A stretch of 64,000 nucleotides of DNA from contig NC_084462.1 of the NCBI RefSeq assembly GCF_027409185.1, forward strand, positions 186,708,071 to 186,772,070, read 5' to 3'. Numbering within the stretch: the first letter of the stretch is position 1; each line of letters opens with the position of its first letter. A program made the position numbers and the translations under genes. Below are positions 1-11,225 of this stretch, piece by piece. This stretch comes from Cynocephalus volans. Lineage: Eukaryota > Chordata > Mammalia > Dermoptera > Cynocephalidae. The notes under the pieces were generated by a model. The model saw nothing but the letters and a program-made list of their open reading frames with translations. It searched no databases and was not told the DNA's origin.

Positions 1-356
1 AATTAAAATAAATTTAACAAAACCTGATGTCACAGAGTTAGCACAGGTAATATCCTGTTTTTACTTTCAGGTTTTATTTATTTATTTTTATTTTTGTGAC
101 TGGCCTATATGGAGATCTGATCACGTGACTTTGCTGTTTTAAGGTTGTGCTCTAAGCAACCGAGATAACAGGTCATCCTAAAAAAATTTGCTTCTTTTAA
201 GCAACATTCGAAGATTCAAATTTTTAATATATATATGCAAAGATCTCTCAGATATGTTACACAAACTCACGAAAATAAATCCAATCACAGTCAAGATAAA
301 ACCACTGATAAAAAATTATAAAACTATGTTTAAACATTAAATTGCATGATTTGCAC
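1..356. other. AT-rich intergenic DNA, nothing recognised
   Basis: AT-rich sequence with no open frame of note, no V-segment motifs and no repeat family that I recognise. It ends where the duplicated block shared with 11.2 kb begins. Confidence 0.5.
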
Positions 357-2668
357 TTTGGTACACACATGTTTTCTGATATAAGAGAGTTAACATATCT
401 TTAACTTAACATTATACAGACTTAAATTTTCAACATACATTTACAAAGACCTCAATAGATAAATTCCAGGTATTCACTAAAATAATCGTGCCTCTAGTAA
501 GGCTATAAACTCAAAGGCAATAATACTGCTTGGATAAGATTGACATTTTTCAATTACATAGGAAGAAGTGCAAACAGCAATTTTTAATTATGTACTGTTG
601 GAAAATGAATGTTTTTAAAAGAGAAAACAAAATAAGGCAAACATTATTGCAGAGTTCAATATTTCAGAGTTTCACATCTTCCACATTTGGTCTAGAAGAT
701 CAATATATTAGCAACCAGTTTTTCAACATCTATCTTTTAAAATGTTCAAACCGATATAAATTTATTTTGCATTGCAAAGAGTCAAAAGCATCTTAGGACA
801 ATTGTGACAATAAATAAATAAATATACCTGGTGCACATCACAGGCCCATCTGCAGTGACAACACATAGAAAAGTGGGCACTGTTTATAACAGCCTCTAAT
901 GATTCTTTGCATTTCTGTGGTATCGGTTGTAATGTCTCCTTTTTCATTTCTGGTTTCTGTTATATGGGTCTTCTCTCCTCCTGTGTTTGTTAAACTAGGT
1001 AATGATTTGTCTATTTTATTTATCTTCTCAAAAAACCAACTTTTTCTTTTGTTGATCTTTTCTATTGTTTATTGGGTCTCTGATTCATTTAGTTCTGCTC
1101 TGATCTTAATTTTTTCTTTCCATCTTCTTCCTTTAGGCTTAGATTGTTGTTGTGATTCAAGTTCTTTGATTCATAGTGTAAGGTCATTTATTTGAAGTCC
1201 TTACATTCTTTTTATATAAGCATTAATTGCAAGATATTTGCCTCTTAGTACTGCTGTTGCAGTATCCTACAGGTTTTGCTATGATGTACCTTTATTTTCT
1301 TTAGCCTCTGGAAATGTTTTGACTGCCTGTTCATTTTCTTCTTGGACCCAGAGGTCATTCAGGAGCCTATATTTACTTTCCATGTATTTGTATAGCTTCC
1401 AGAGTTTTCCTTGTTCTTTATTTCCAGTTTTAGTCCGTTATGGACTGAAAAGATAGTTGGAATGATTTCAACTTTTTAAAATTTGCTGAGACTAGTTCTG
1501 TGACCTAATATGTGGTTTCTCCTGGAGAATGTACCATGAGCTGGTGAGAAGAAAGTGTGTTCTATAGAGGCAGGATACAAAATAAATGCCCCAAATCAGT
1601 AGCATTCACATATTAAATAGTGAATTAACAGAAAGAGAAATAAAGTAAGCCCATTTACAATTTTCACAAAAAAATAAGATACCTAGGGAACAATTTAACC
1701 AAGGAAGTGAAAGACTACTCCAATGAGAACTACCAAACACTTCAGAAAGAAATTTAAGAAGACACAAAAAGATTGAGAGATATTCCATGCTCTTGGATTG
1801 AAAGAATTAACATTGTGAAAGTGTTTATACTAACCAAAGTGTTCTACAGATTCAATGCAATCCCCATCAAAATACAAATGATATTCTTCACAGAAATGGG
1901 AAAAAACGATCTTACTTTTCATATGGAAAAACAAAAGACCCCAAAAAACCAAAGTCACTCTGAGCAAAATATAAAGGCAGAGGCATAACACTACCTGACT
2001 TCAAATTATACTTCAAAGCTATTATAATGAAAACATCATGGAACTGGTATAAAAATAGACATTCAGACCAGTGTGTTAGAATTGAGAACCAGAAATCACT
2101 CCTCAGACTTATAGCCATCTGATATTAGACAAAGGCAACAAAGAACTACATTTGGGAAAGGACTGCCTCTTCGACAAGTATTGCTGTGGAAACTGGATAT
2201 CCATGTGCGGAAGAATGAAACTAGATATGCGTCTCTCACCATACACTAACACCAACTCAAAATGGATTAAAGACTAAAGCATAAGACCTGAAACTGTAAA
2301 ATTACTAAGGGAAAGTATAAGTGACTCTCTTCAGCTGTTAGGTCAGGGCACAGGCTTTATGAACGTGAGCCTGTAAGCACAAGCAGCACAAGAAAAAAAA
2401 ATAAACAAATGGGACAATATGAAACTAAAAAGTTTCTGAACAGCAAAAGAAACAGTCAACAGCATGAAAAGGCAACCTACACAGTGGGAGAAAATTTTTG
2501 CTCAGTATGCATCTAACAAGGGATTAATATCCAGAATATACATAGAACTTAAGTAATTATACAAAAAAACCCCAAATAACCCATGTAAAAAATGGGCCAA
2601 GGAAGTGAATAGAGAGTTTTCAAAGGAAGACATACACATGGCCAGCAGATATATGAAAAAAATGCCCA
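357..2668 (+). repeat. Segmental duplication, copy 1 (partner 11227-13427)
   Basis: Starting at the shared GGTACACACATGTTTTCTGA, this block matches 11227 onward at a constant offset of about 10.87 kb over non-repetitive AT-rich sequence (357-884). The match continues into an L1 that carries the same 5' inversion in both copies. A shared inversion junction means the L1 was present before the duplication, so this is a genomic duplication and not two independent L1 insertions. The copies differ by substitutions, by a deletion of roughly 250 bp in the inverted part of copy 2, and by a microsatellite expansion in copy 2. Confidence 0.8.
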
Positions 2669-3467
2669 ACATCTCTAGTCATCTGGGAAATGCAAATTAA
2701 AACTACATTGAGATACCACCTCACCACAGTTAGACTGGCTATAATCAAAAAGATGGTGAATAACAAATGCTGGCAAAGATGGGATCAGAAGGGAACACTG
2801 CTGCACTGTTGGTGGGACTGTAAATTAATACAAATACTATGGAAAGTAGTATAGATGTCTCTCAAACAACTACAACTAGAACTACCATATGATCCAGCAA
2901 TCCCCCATCTCGGTATATACCCAGAGTAATGGAAATCATCATGCCAAGTGATACCTGCAATCCCATGGTCACTGCAGCTCTGTTTACAATAGCCAAGACA
3001 TGGAACCCACCTACATGCCTATCAATGGATGATTGGATAAGGAAACAGTGGTATATATATGCCATGGTATATTACACTGCCATAAAAAGAATGAAATACT
3101 CCCGTTTTCAAGAAAATTAATGAGCCTGGTGAAACTTATATTGAGTGAAATAAGCAAAGCACAGAGGGATAAATACCTCATGTGCTCACTCATATGTGTG
3201 AGCTGAGAGAGAAAGGAAGGAAGGAAAAACAGACCATGGTAGTGCCTTGATCTTACAAATGGAGAGAACATACTTAGGGTTACAAATAAGAGAGGCTGGG
3301 AAAGGTGGACGGGGAGTGTGGTTGGGGTACAAGTGTGTGGAGGACAAGGGGTTCAAAATTAATTTCTGGCAATGGTTATGTCCCCAGCATGAATCTGGCC
3401 CTCACATCGTGGGCACATGGGATGGCAATTATGATTGTAATTTAGGAATACTTATAAAAAAAAAAAA
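885..3467 (+). mobile_element. LINE-1, 5'-truncated with inverted 5' part
   Basis: From about 885 to 1556 the sequence is antisense L1 ORF2. From about 1565 to 3467 it is sense L1, covering the ORF2 C-terminal part (including the stretch before and around 2700-3100), the 3' UTR and an A-run near 3455-3467. This head-to-head layout is the known outcome of twin priming. Both parts have many stops and frameshifts, so no L1 protein can be made. The small open frames here are ORF2 fragments. Confidence 0.85.
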
Positions 3468-4318
3468 GAGTTATTTCACTGGATCAACAATAAATGCACA
3501 GATGACGTGTTCCCATGTCTGTGATTTCTTAGGAATCATGACACAGCAACCTCACATCCTAACAACTTGGCACTTTTAGGACATTGTATCAGTGTTCTTC
3601 AACATCAGCCCTGTTGATGTTTGGGACTAAGTAAATTCCTGCAGTGGGTGCTGTCCTGAGCATTGCAAGATGATTGGCATCTTCAATGGTCTTTGTACCA
3701 TAGATACCACTGGGACACACACCACACCAACTGTGACAGTGAGTTGTCTTCAGGCATCACCAAATGCCCTGTGAAAACATAGCTGTGTAAATACTTGACC
3801 CCACCCAATGTCAGTATATACAGCATTAGTCAGATCAATCAAAAGGAAAGGCATTGATGAACCAAGATTGGGGAGCACTCACTGGAATGAGAGTTGGAGG
3901 AGATCCATCTGAGGACGGAGGGAAGATTTGAGGGTCAACAGGAGAATCATCAATGCACTAAATGTCTATAACCTTGAGAACTTACACTATGTGGTCACGT
4001 GTATTACAATCAAAGACCTTACTAAGAATATTATTCTACATCCTGTCCTGAGAGAGACAGGTAAAGTCAGGAAGTCCTGGATCCCAAAGGGGGAAAAAAA
4101 GTGAGGTAGAAAGTGATGAAACTTACCTGGGTTTACTCTGTTGGGAGGCTTTTGGGGGGCAGGTCCTGGTGGGAAACCACAGCTTCTGAGGGAAACCCCG
4201 CCATGCCTTCCACTGCAGCTGCCCTGAGGTCCACCTGCTGGGTGAGTCCACAGTGCTCCGTGGAGGTCCCCTGCACTCCTGCAGGGGGATTTGTGTGTGG
4301 ACGCACACTGCCTCTGCT
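3468..4318. other. Intergenic DNA downstream of the first V pseudogene
   Basis: No gene or clear repeat recognised. The part next to 4319 is the 3' flank of the minus-strand V pseudogene. It lacks the CTCF-like motif and the CTGCACCTGCTC element seen beside several other V segments. Confidence 0.4.
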
Positions 4319-4757
4319 TCTCTTGCACAGTACCACACAGCCATGTCCTCGGCAGTCATGGAGCTGACTGCAGGAAAAACTGGTTTTTAGACACATCTCT
4401 GGAGAGGAAGACTCAATTCTTGATGGACAGGCTGCAGTGTCATTTCTCATAAGGACAAATGTATCACATCCACTACAGCTCCTACCCAAGGGCTGATAGG
4501 ATCAGTTCAAAGCAGAAACCACTGGTTGCGATAAAGAATCTGGGGACAGCACAAGTAAGGGAGAGCCTCTCCAAGTGCTTCACCACTGTTGAGCCCAACT
4601 CCTGAACCTGCACCTGAAGGAAGACACTTGGGAATAGAGAGAATCAGTCTCCTTCAGTCATGTACACTCACAGCCATCCCAAGGGACCCATGTCTGACAA
4701 CTGAGACATTCTTTGGAGAGCTGTCACCAGGCAATGAAGAAGACCCAATAATCTCAT
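4319..4757 (-). pseudogene. IGHV4-like pseudogene
   Basis: A complete but decayed V segment. The leader exon (about 4757-4711) reads MRLLGLLHCLVTAL, clearly related to the IGHV4-like leader at 63.8 kb, but its donor GT is mutated (AATGTC). The V exon (about 4627-4319) starts with a VQVQEL-type framework 1 and keeps the LSLTCAV cysteine 23. It then loses frame through CDR1 to framework 3. The end of framework 3 reads TAEDMAVWYCAR in one frame, while the preceding strands are in another. The RSS heptamer is not recognisable, although an ACACAAATC nonamer-like stretch remains. The octamer position is also mutated and a 3' L1 fragment separates leader from promoter. It is non-functional by several independent lesions. 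Confidence 0.85.
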
Positions 4758-4765
4758 CTACTTTA

Positions 4766-4889
4766 TTTATTTACTTATTTTGAATATTCATGAGATACAA
4801 AGCTGATTGCCCCCCTCCTGCCCATGATGTAGGGGCCAGATTAATATTAGGTACATACTCATTACCAGAAATTGCTTTTGTACCCTTTG
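4766..4889 (-). mobile_element. Short L1 3'-end insertion between V promoter and leader
   Basis: About 125 bp that resembles the L1 3' UTR tail seen near 32.1-32.2 kb, in antisense orientation. It is flanked by near-identical copies of TCATCTNCTTTA at 4754-4765 and 4890-4902, which look like a target-site duplication. The same position at the intact IGHV4-like gene (63.79 kb) has no insert. Confidence 0.6.
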
Positions 4890-4902
4890 TCATCTTCTTT
4901 TA

Positions 4903-5490
4903 GACCTCAATCTTTTTTTTTCAACAGAGACTTCAGTTCTGTCTGAGGAGAACACTGTTAGCTTCCACAGACCAACAGTAGATTTTACCATAGAGACTGA
5001 AAAGAGATTTTTAAGTGAAGAATCCTGTGTCTTATAAATGGAGAGGCACTAAAATCACAAGAAATCCTGATCAGTGCAGAATCTGATGTGCACCTGCAAA
5101 GGAGGGTGGTCAGATGTAAAATCCACTGGATTTAACTGGTCTCTGAACCTGGTTCAGCCTTTTCTTGCTTCTAATCTGAGTTTCAAAGAGCATCATTAAA
5201 GGAAAACCCCACTGAGGGCTCTGCCCTGAGCCTGTCTGGTAAATACTCACAAGGTCCTCTGAGGTTCTGCAGGACTCTGATTTTGGTGACCACACCAGAG
5301 TCACTCTGATTTCATAAGTGACACTCTGACTAGTGTGCATGTGAGAATATGTCCTCCTGCTACAATGAGAGCTCTAGTTCAGAGATGTCAGTGGTAAACC
5401 CAGAGGCATGAATCTAGAGGGGATTTCTGGGAAACTCTTTGGTGAAGAGGAAGCCCAAGAGCACAAACATAAACCAGCACTTAACCTCCA
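4903..5490. other. Remnant V promoter region and V-V spacer
   Basis: 4903-5040 aligns by eye with the promoter region of the intact IGHV4-like gene (63.81-63.95 kb), including the CTGTCTGAGGA and CTTATAA stretches. The octamer ATTTGCAT is replaced by ATTTTTAA. The rest is spacer with nothing recognised. Confidence 0.5.
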
Positions 5491-5491
5491 C

Positions 5492-5503
5492 CTGCACCTG
5501 CTC
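5492..5503 (-). promoter_or_regulatory. Conserved 12-mer CTGCACCTGCTC downstream of V
   Basis: This 12-mer lies 98 bp beyond the RSS heptamer of the IGHV3-like gene. The same word recurs at a similar distance after five other V segments in this window. On the V strand it reads GAGCAGGTGCAG and contains the E-box CAGGTG. Function is unknown. Confidence 0.45.
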
Positions 5504-5531
5504 CAGGGCTGGTGTTTGCTCAGTGTGTCCT

Positions 5532-5550
5532 GCGCGCCCCCTGGTGGTCC
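5532..5550 (-). promoter_or_regulatory. CTCF-like motif downstream of IGHV3-like RSS
   Basis: On the V strand this reads GGACCACCAGGGGGCGCGC, which is very close to the CTCF core CCACCAGGGGGCGC. It lies about 50 bp past the heptamer and 18 bp past the nonamer. CTCF sites just 3' of VH RSSs are known in mouse proximal VH genes, where they assist recombination by loop extrusion. Binding here is inferred from sequence alone. Confidence 0.65.
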
Positions 5551-5568
5551 TGCACACCTGGGCATGGA

Positions 5569-5607
5569 GGTTTGTGTCTGGGCACAGACTGACTTCCACT
5601 CACTGTG
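5569..5607 (-). other. 23-RSS of the IGHV3-like gene
   Basis: Heptamer CACAGTG (5601-5607 on the minus strand), a 23-bp spacer and nonamer ACACAAACC (5569-5577). The heptamer is consensus and the nonamer is one or two bases from ACAAAAACC. It directly follows the last V codon positions. Confidence 0.95.
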
Positions 5608-6072
5608 TCACTTGCACAGTAATACACGGCTGTGTCCTCGGACTTCAGGCTGTCCATTTGCAGATAGACAGTGCTTTTGGAATCTTCTCTTGAGATGGTG
5701 AATCTGCCTGTCACCGATGCAGCATATGCTGTGCTATAACTATTAGCTTTGTTTCTAATGAGACCGACCCACTCCAGCCCCTTTCCTGGAGCCTGGCGGA
5801 CCCAGTTCATGTAGTAGTCACTGAAGGTGAATCCAGATCCCACACAGGAGAGTCTCAGAGACCCTCCAGGCTGGACCAAGCCTCCTCCAGACTCCGTCAG
5901 CTGCACCTCACACTGGACACCTGAAAACACAGAGACATCCTGGTCAGAAAACTGACACTCAAATCCACTGGTTTTCTCACACACATCCACTCACATTTTC
6001 AATATTTCTTGCTCTCCATAAATCACCTTTTACAAGTGCAATAAGGAAAACCCATCTCATCCCAATGTCCAT
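5608..6072 (-). CDS. IGHV3-like V segment, apparently functional
   Basis: This segment encodes the N-terminal antigen-binding domain part of a heavy chain after joining to D and J. The leader exon (6072-6027) encodes a hydrophobic signal beginning [16 protein letters not shown] 106-bp intron with GT and AG ends follows, and the V exon is 5920-5608. Mature framework 1 begins [16 protein letters not shown]. Conserved Cys23 (LSC), Trp41 (WVRQAPGKG), the RFTISRE strand and Cys104 (YYC) are all present with no stop. CDR1 is GFTFSDYY and CDR2 is [10 protein letters not shown]. The 10-residue CDR2 matches the human IGHV3-72/73 subgroup. An octamer lies 125 bp upstream of the ATG. The oddity is a Ser in place of Arg after CysAla at the 3' end. 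Confidence 0.95.
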
Positions 6073-6196
6073 GGTGGGTCGTCTGTGTTCAGTCCCAATC
6101 ACCTAGTTGGAGCACCTGGGAATCTGAGGCTGGGGATCGTCTCCCAGAGCTGCAGGGTCAGGGCTGGGCTGGTTTTTATCAGCAGAGGGAGGCCCT

Positions 6197-6204
6197 ATTT
6201 GCAT
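6197..6204 (-). promoter_or_regulatory. V promoter octamer ATGCAAAT
   Basis: Perfect Oct-1/Oct-2 octamer on the V strand, 125 bp upstream of the IGHV3-like start codon. This is the defining B-cell element of Ig V promoters. Confidence 0.9.
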
Positions 6205-9200
6205 GTTCTCCTGCTATATAGCTAGACCTGGGGTGGGACAATCGTGGAGGGGACACGTCCCAGAGCAGGGGACAGTGTCCACAAATAGTTTTGTGGTGAT
6301 TGAGGAAGTGTGTTTTTTTTAATGGTGTGATTGTGCTGTGATATACTCTTAACACTCAACACACTGATTCATTTTTACACAAGCACAGTAATCATGTGTG
6401 TGTATCAATGTTCCTTCCATTTTACAGATTAAGAACAAACCAAGAGTGTAGGGGACATGTACAGTGTCCACGTGTCTTATCAGTGCCATCCACAGTGTCA
6501 GGCTGTGCTCCTCACACTGGACCATACTGAACCCTGATCAACCTCCCTGGACCTTCCTAGAGAGGTTTGCAGGACCCTTTTTCTATAACATGAGCATGTG
6601 TGATTTGCTGCAATCTATAATTGACCTAAAAACATGGACAGAGCTAGAATCATTCAGATGAGTATTAAGAGTCTCTGTCACTTCACACATTTTTATCTCT
6701 CTTTCTATTACTCCTTCCCTACCCAAGTATCTGTTAATTTGCAATAACTTTAATGAGGTATAATTGACATTTATCAAACTTCACAAAAAGTGTGCAATTA
6801 ATAAGTATTGACTTAGCCAGCATGTTATCAATACAGTGAACAAATCAATTACTCTCAATATTTGTTCTTCTGTAATTTCTCTTTTTTTATTCTTCCCTTC
6901 CTCTACTTTACCACCAGGCAACTACTGAAATTTCTTTTTTTACTTTCTATTAGTTTTAATTTTCTTGAAATCATAAAAATTGAATGACATACTATGTACT
7001 TTATCTGCTTGGCTTTTTCTACTTGAGGTACATACCTGTGAATTTAACCATCTTGTGTGTATCAACTATTTATTGGTTGTAATGATGGGCAGTGTTCAAA
7101 TTAATGAATTTAAAACAGTTTGTCTATTAAGCTGCTGATTAATATTTGGATATTTTCTAGATTCTTGGTCCTACAAATACAGCTGCTGCTCAGCATGGAG
7201 AGGTGGGCAGCCGAGTACCTGTGTGTGTTTCTTATCATAACAACAACATCAAACACAACCTGGAGAAGGTGAGATTTAGCAAACTGTATTCAAACCTTGT
7301 TCAATGTTTCCAATAACTGAGTTTATAATACAAGCAAGAAACCTGAAATCTGGAGAGAGACTAGAACTTTCAGGGAGAGCAAGGTCAGGACATCAGCTGA
7401 TCTGGGGCGGAGGCTGCTGGACGACACATCAACTAGCACCAGATGAAGCTAGAAACATTCGCGGGGTCTGTTGCAGCTGAGTGTGGTGAACGAGTTACAG
7501 TGTGAAATGCTCAGGAACCACAGTCCCGACAGGAAACTTGTCCTTCTGAATCCCTTTCATCTAAGGTGGGGGCAGCCACAAAAAGCTCCTTTTCCCCAAG
7601 GTTTAGGCAGAAGCACTGTGGAAACAGAGCAAACCCACATTAGGATACGAAAAAGGTATGCTTAGGACAAATTGCTGCTTGTCAAGAGTGGATTTTGGCA
7701 GCAGTGATCAGCTTACCCCCCTGTGGATGGATGGCGGGTGTCCTCACAGGAAGAGGGCCAGGTGTCAGGTGGGTGGGATGTCAATCACCATGACCACAGG
7801 CACTCAGGGGAGGGGCTGGGCCAGCCTTGCTGGGAGGAGCTCTGGTCACTTGCATGGTCTGAGCTGAGGGAAGCCCTGAGATGCACACAGGGTTCTAGAA
7901 ATAGTGGAGAAGAATCGGTTAAATTATTAATCATAAAACTCTTACTCCCTTGTCTGTCTGACCCAACAGAGGAATGCCTTTGTTTAGACTTCAAAATGTT
8001 AACTAATATAGGCTGTTGTAGCATAAATACTTACACTAATTACTGAGAGATTATTTCTGGAAAGGCAGAGTTCCCAGCGAGGACTAAAGTTTCAGAGTTT
8101 GTGGACCCCGAGGCATGAGGACAGGTCCGATTGCATTTGACATCTCTGGATGCTAATTGTCGCACTAGGAGCAGTGCGTAGAGTTGTGTGTGTAGACCGT
8201 GGGTTGTAACAAGCTAACGGGAGGATGCAACTTGCAAAGACCTGGAGGCCTCCAGGACATTCCACATGTTCAGTTTGTGACGAATAATGTGAGACACGTG
8301 GGTGGTGGTGGGATTTCTCAAGAAGTGTCTCCTGTGCCAGCTGCTAAGAAAACCAGTCGGGAGGGGTCCAGGTTTGAGGCAGTTAAGGTGGTAGAAACCC
8401 TTTTGGTCGCTCTGAGCCACACAGGCTGTGTGATCCTGGTGTCTCACCCAACATCCTTTTTATCCTCCAAAGACTTTGGGCTGTGAGGAGCTCACACACA
8501 GGTCAGGGTTTTACTCTGTGAGGAGGAGACGAACAGGAAGACATGCGCTGAGAACACACTGAACCATTGCAAGGTTCTTATTAGTTACACAGACAGGAGT
8601 GTCTCTTGTCAATTTGATGATTGCAATTTTTGTGGTTAGAGCATTAAGAGGACAGCTGAGTTAAATGATAACTTCTGAGGACAAAAGTATAAAGAAATGG
8701 CAGAAATCATTGTTTCTAGACGTGTGTGCTGCACTCAATACTCTTTTCTATTATTTCTCTATCTGTGTTCAAATTTATAATGAGAACACTTGTATCGTTT
8801 CTGCTAATTGTTACCTGTTATTTCCCCATGTATAATTTCAGCTGTGATTGCTCCCTTTTTCCTAAAATAGAAATTTCCATTATTAACTTTTGTTTTACCT
8901 GAATATTTGGGCTCTGTTCCCTGGGGACATTGGCCACATTAGGGGTGACCATCCCAGCCAGCCTACTCCCTGGTCACTCTGTGACCTCAGCCACACAGGA
9001 GTGTGTCCGCTACAGAGCTCTACCAATGGCAGAGCCATCTAGACATCTCTATCATCAGACATGTGGTTTGTGAGAGGAGCCCAGGGGTCAGCAGATGGCT
9101 GTGTTAACACATGCACAGCCTGCCCTGCAGTAGTGCCTTCATGGCCTGAAATCATATATGTGTGTGACATGGAGGCTCAGAAGGGCATGTGAGGCAGCTA

Positions 9201-9363
9201 CAGGCCCCCTGAGTCTAATTTGCTCTGGGATGTCCTCAGATGGACACATGAGATGGATGTTAGAAGGTGAGGTGGGGTCTGTGCTCTGATGGTCATGCTT
9301 TGCTGAGACTCCACCCTGCTCCTGGCTCAGAGCTGGGAAGAGCGACCTGGGCTTAGACTCCAT
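6205..9363. other. Intergenic spacer without recognised genes
   Basis: About 3.2 kb in which I find no V motif, no clear L1 and no long open frame. Stretches near 7.4-8.5 kb and 8.9-9.3 kb are moderately GC-rich and could be old V-flanking or LTR DNA, but I cannot assign them. Confidence 0.4.
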
Positions 9364-9602
9364 GGAGCTCAGTGTCTAGGAGAGATTGTTTAGAATTTAC
9401 ACAGTGGAAGACAGAGGGTGATGTTGGGGGGATGCTGTGGGATACTTGAGGGACCGTAGAGGGCAGGCCGGGATCAGGTCCCTATACACATGGTTCTGTT
9501 ATCGACATGGAAGTTCTGTGTGGAAGCTGAGAGACACATCTTAGGACACAGCCCCAGAATGCCGTCCAACAGGGCTGTGATGAGTCACTCTCTGTGCCCG
9601 TC
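9364..9602. repeat. V-flank sequence homologous to 62402-62671
   Basis: Shared blocks include GAGCT[C/G]AGTGTCTAGG at the start, an AGACAGAGG stretch in the middle, and CCCAGAATGC with TCTCTGTGC at the end. The similarity stops exactly at 9602, where a candidate LTR begins, while the 62 kb copy continues. This marks 9602/9603 as an insertion boundary. Confidence 0.6.
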
Positions 9603-10053
9603 TGCCGGGGTCCAACTCCAGCTGGTTCTTGGAGCCCGTGAAGGATGTGTGGAGTCAGCGGAAAAAAAAAATAAAAGAAGACGAAACGGCCCAGTGACGT
9701 CTGGTGCATCCATGGACACTGGACAAAACCGTTCTCCTTTATTTATACCATGTTTACCCACTTTTTGATTATACTGGATCATAGCTTTCTAAAGAAAACA
9801 CATCATCTTTTACAGAGCATCGTCTTTTAGGAACGTACATATCATTCTTTAAACTGACAAAGTCGTGACTTATCCCAACCGGTTGTCCCCAGTCAGTCAC
9901 AGATCACAATCTCCCGGAAAAGTCCAAGTCATTCTTCAAAGTGAAACAAACTTAACCAGCAAACAAGAGCTTCAAACCGAGGTCAGTGCAGTGGCCGGAG
10001 TTCTCACGGTTGGCAGCACCGGCAGTTTTTAAGTAGAACATTCAACCCTTACA
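9603..10053 (-). mobile_element. Candidate LTR, minus strand
   Basis: On the minus strand this about 450-bp block begins TGTAAGGG and ends CCCCGGCA, with TG...CA ends and a TATAAATAAAGG stretch that could serve as TATA box or poly(A) signal. The left edge is supported by the paralogous empty site at 62.67 kb. The right edge is my best guess. No second LTR was found. Confidence 0.5.
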
Positions 10054-11225
10054 ACATATGATTTCCATTTCCGTCACCTATTTTGATTTTATTTTTTTAT
10101 CTTCATCGACTAAAGGCAACAGTTATTTAAAAATCACATCCTTTTATAATATGAATTTAGCTATTTGTGTAAAACGATTCCTTGTTTAAAAATTTTTGAA
10201 CAACTCAAAATCCCAAACCTGACTGATTTTTCCATAAACAAACTTTACATTTTTTACTCCTATTTAATCTTACCAGACGGTATATTTGTCCTCTCTCTAT
10301 GGCCCTGTATAAGAAAGAGGGCATCTATCAGCTCCTGCACGTTGCATGCTATATCTTCCTTCAGGGGCCCACGAGATTTTGTTTTTCTTTAATATTTAAC
10401 CAAAATAATTGTCGTCTCTGACAATGAGAACCAAACCCCTGTACGGTAGAAGAGTGACCCGGGCAACTTGTGCCTCGGGTAAATTTACAGGAAAACTTAT
10501 TGTGACTTGGCACCATGTATTTTGCCCCCCCCCCCACCTTATCCATCTGTCTGTACAGGAAGGTCTCTTGGTCTCTTTGTATCTTCTTTTCTGAACAATT
10601 GTTAAAACAGATCATGGACCCACGTGTACGTTTCAGCATTTTTACCTGGGTTACGTTAACCAGATCAAACTTGTTTTTATTAACTGAGAAGTTTCCCAAA
10701 AGGCCAGTTTCATTAACCAAGATAAATGTTATTTCATTTGTATGGTTATTAAAGGGTATTTCCTAAAATGGTGGTACTGAAACTGCCACCTTGCACCAGA
10801 CGCACCAGGGCATAAGTATTCCCATAAAACATCCAGTCATTCCCGGGGGGTTGGCAAGTATATGCCATCCAGACAGCTGAATGGAGAACCGTCCTTACAT
10901 TCCCACACCGTCTCCCACGGATGCACGGCCTCTGACACCAGTCCTCAGGCTCCACAGGGAAATCTGACAGCAGCAACTTGGGTCAGGCTGTTCTGTCATC
11001 CAGAAGGCTGAGAGATTGATGCACAGTGAGGCAAACACTTACCATCAGCATCCACCTGCATGGATGAGGAGAAAGGGGTGAACTTTCCACACGTAGAACA
11101 GGATTCCCATGGGGCAGAGGTCCTGGTGGACGACACATGGAGCAGACCTGTGCCTGTCTGGGGCTGAAACGTGAACACAGGACCGAGGGATTATGGACTC
11201 CATTGTGTTTCTCTTTGTGGGAAAT
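10054..11225 (-). pseudogene. Endogenous retrovirus remnant with envelope-like frames
   Basis: Two minus-strand open frames (10976-10749 and 10720-10361) lie just upstream of the candidate 3' LTR. They show cysteines, CQPPGNDW-type hydrophobic/aromatic stretches and N-glycosylation sequons such as NFS and NVT, as expected of a retroviral surface glycoprotein. They are interrupted by a frameshift or stop. A GTAAG donor-like site lies near 11040. I recognise no gag or pol here. The assignment rests on context and composition, so alternatives remain open. Confidence 0.4.

Noticed and set aside
899-1456. Hydrophobic frames near 1 kb
   Set aside because: They are antisense translations of L1 ORF2, which is Phe/Leu/Ser-rich in reverse.
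5408-5701. Plus-strand frames over the IGHV3-like V exon
   Set aside because: They are antisense to a V exon with intact splice sites and RSS; V exons commonly leave the opposite strand open.
9597-9602. CCCGTC as a target duplication for the 9.6 kb LTR
   Set aside because: No matching copy was found at the right-hand edge near 11.2 kb, so the duplication is not claimed.
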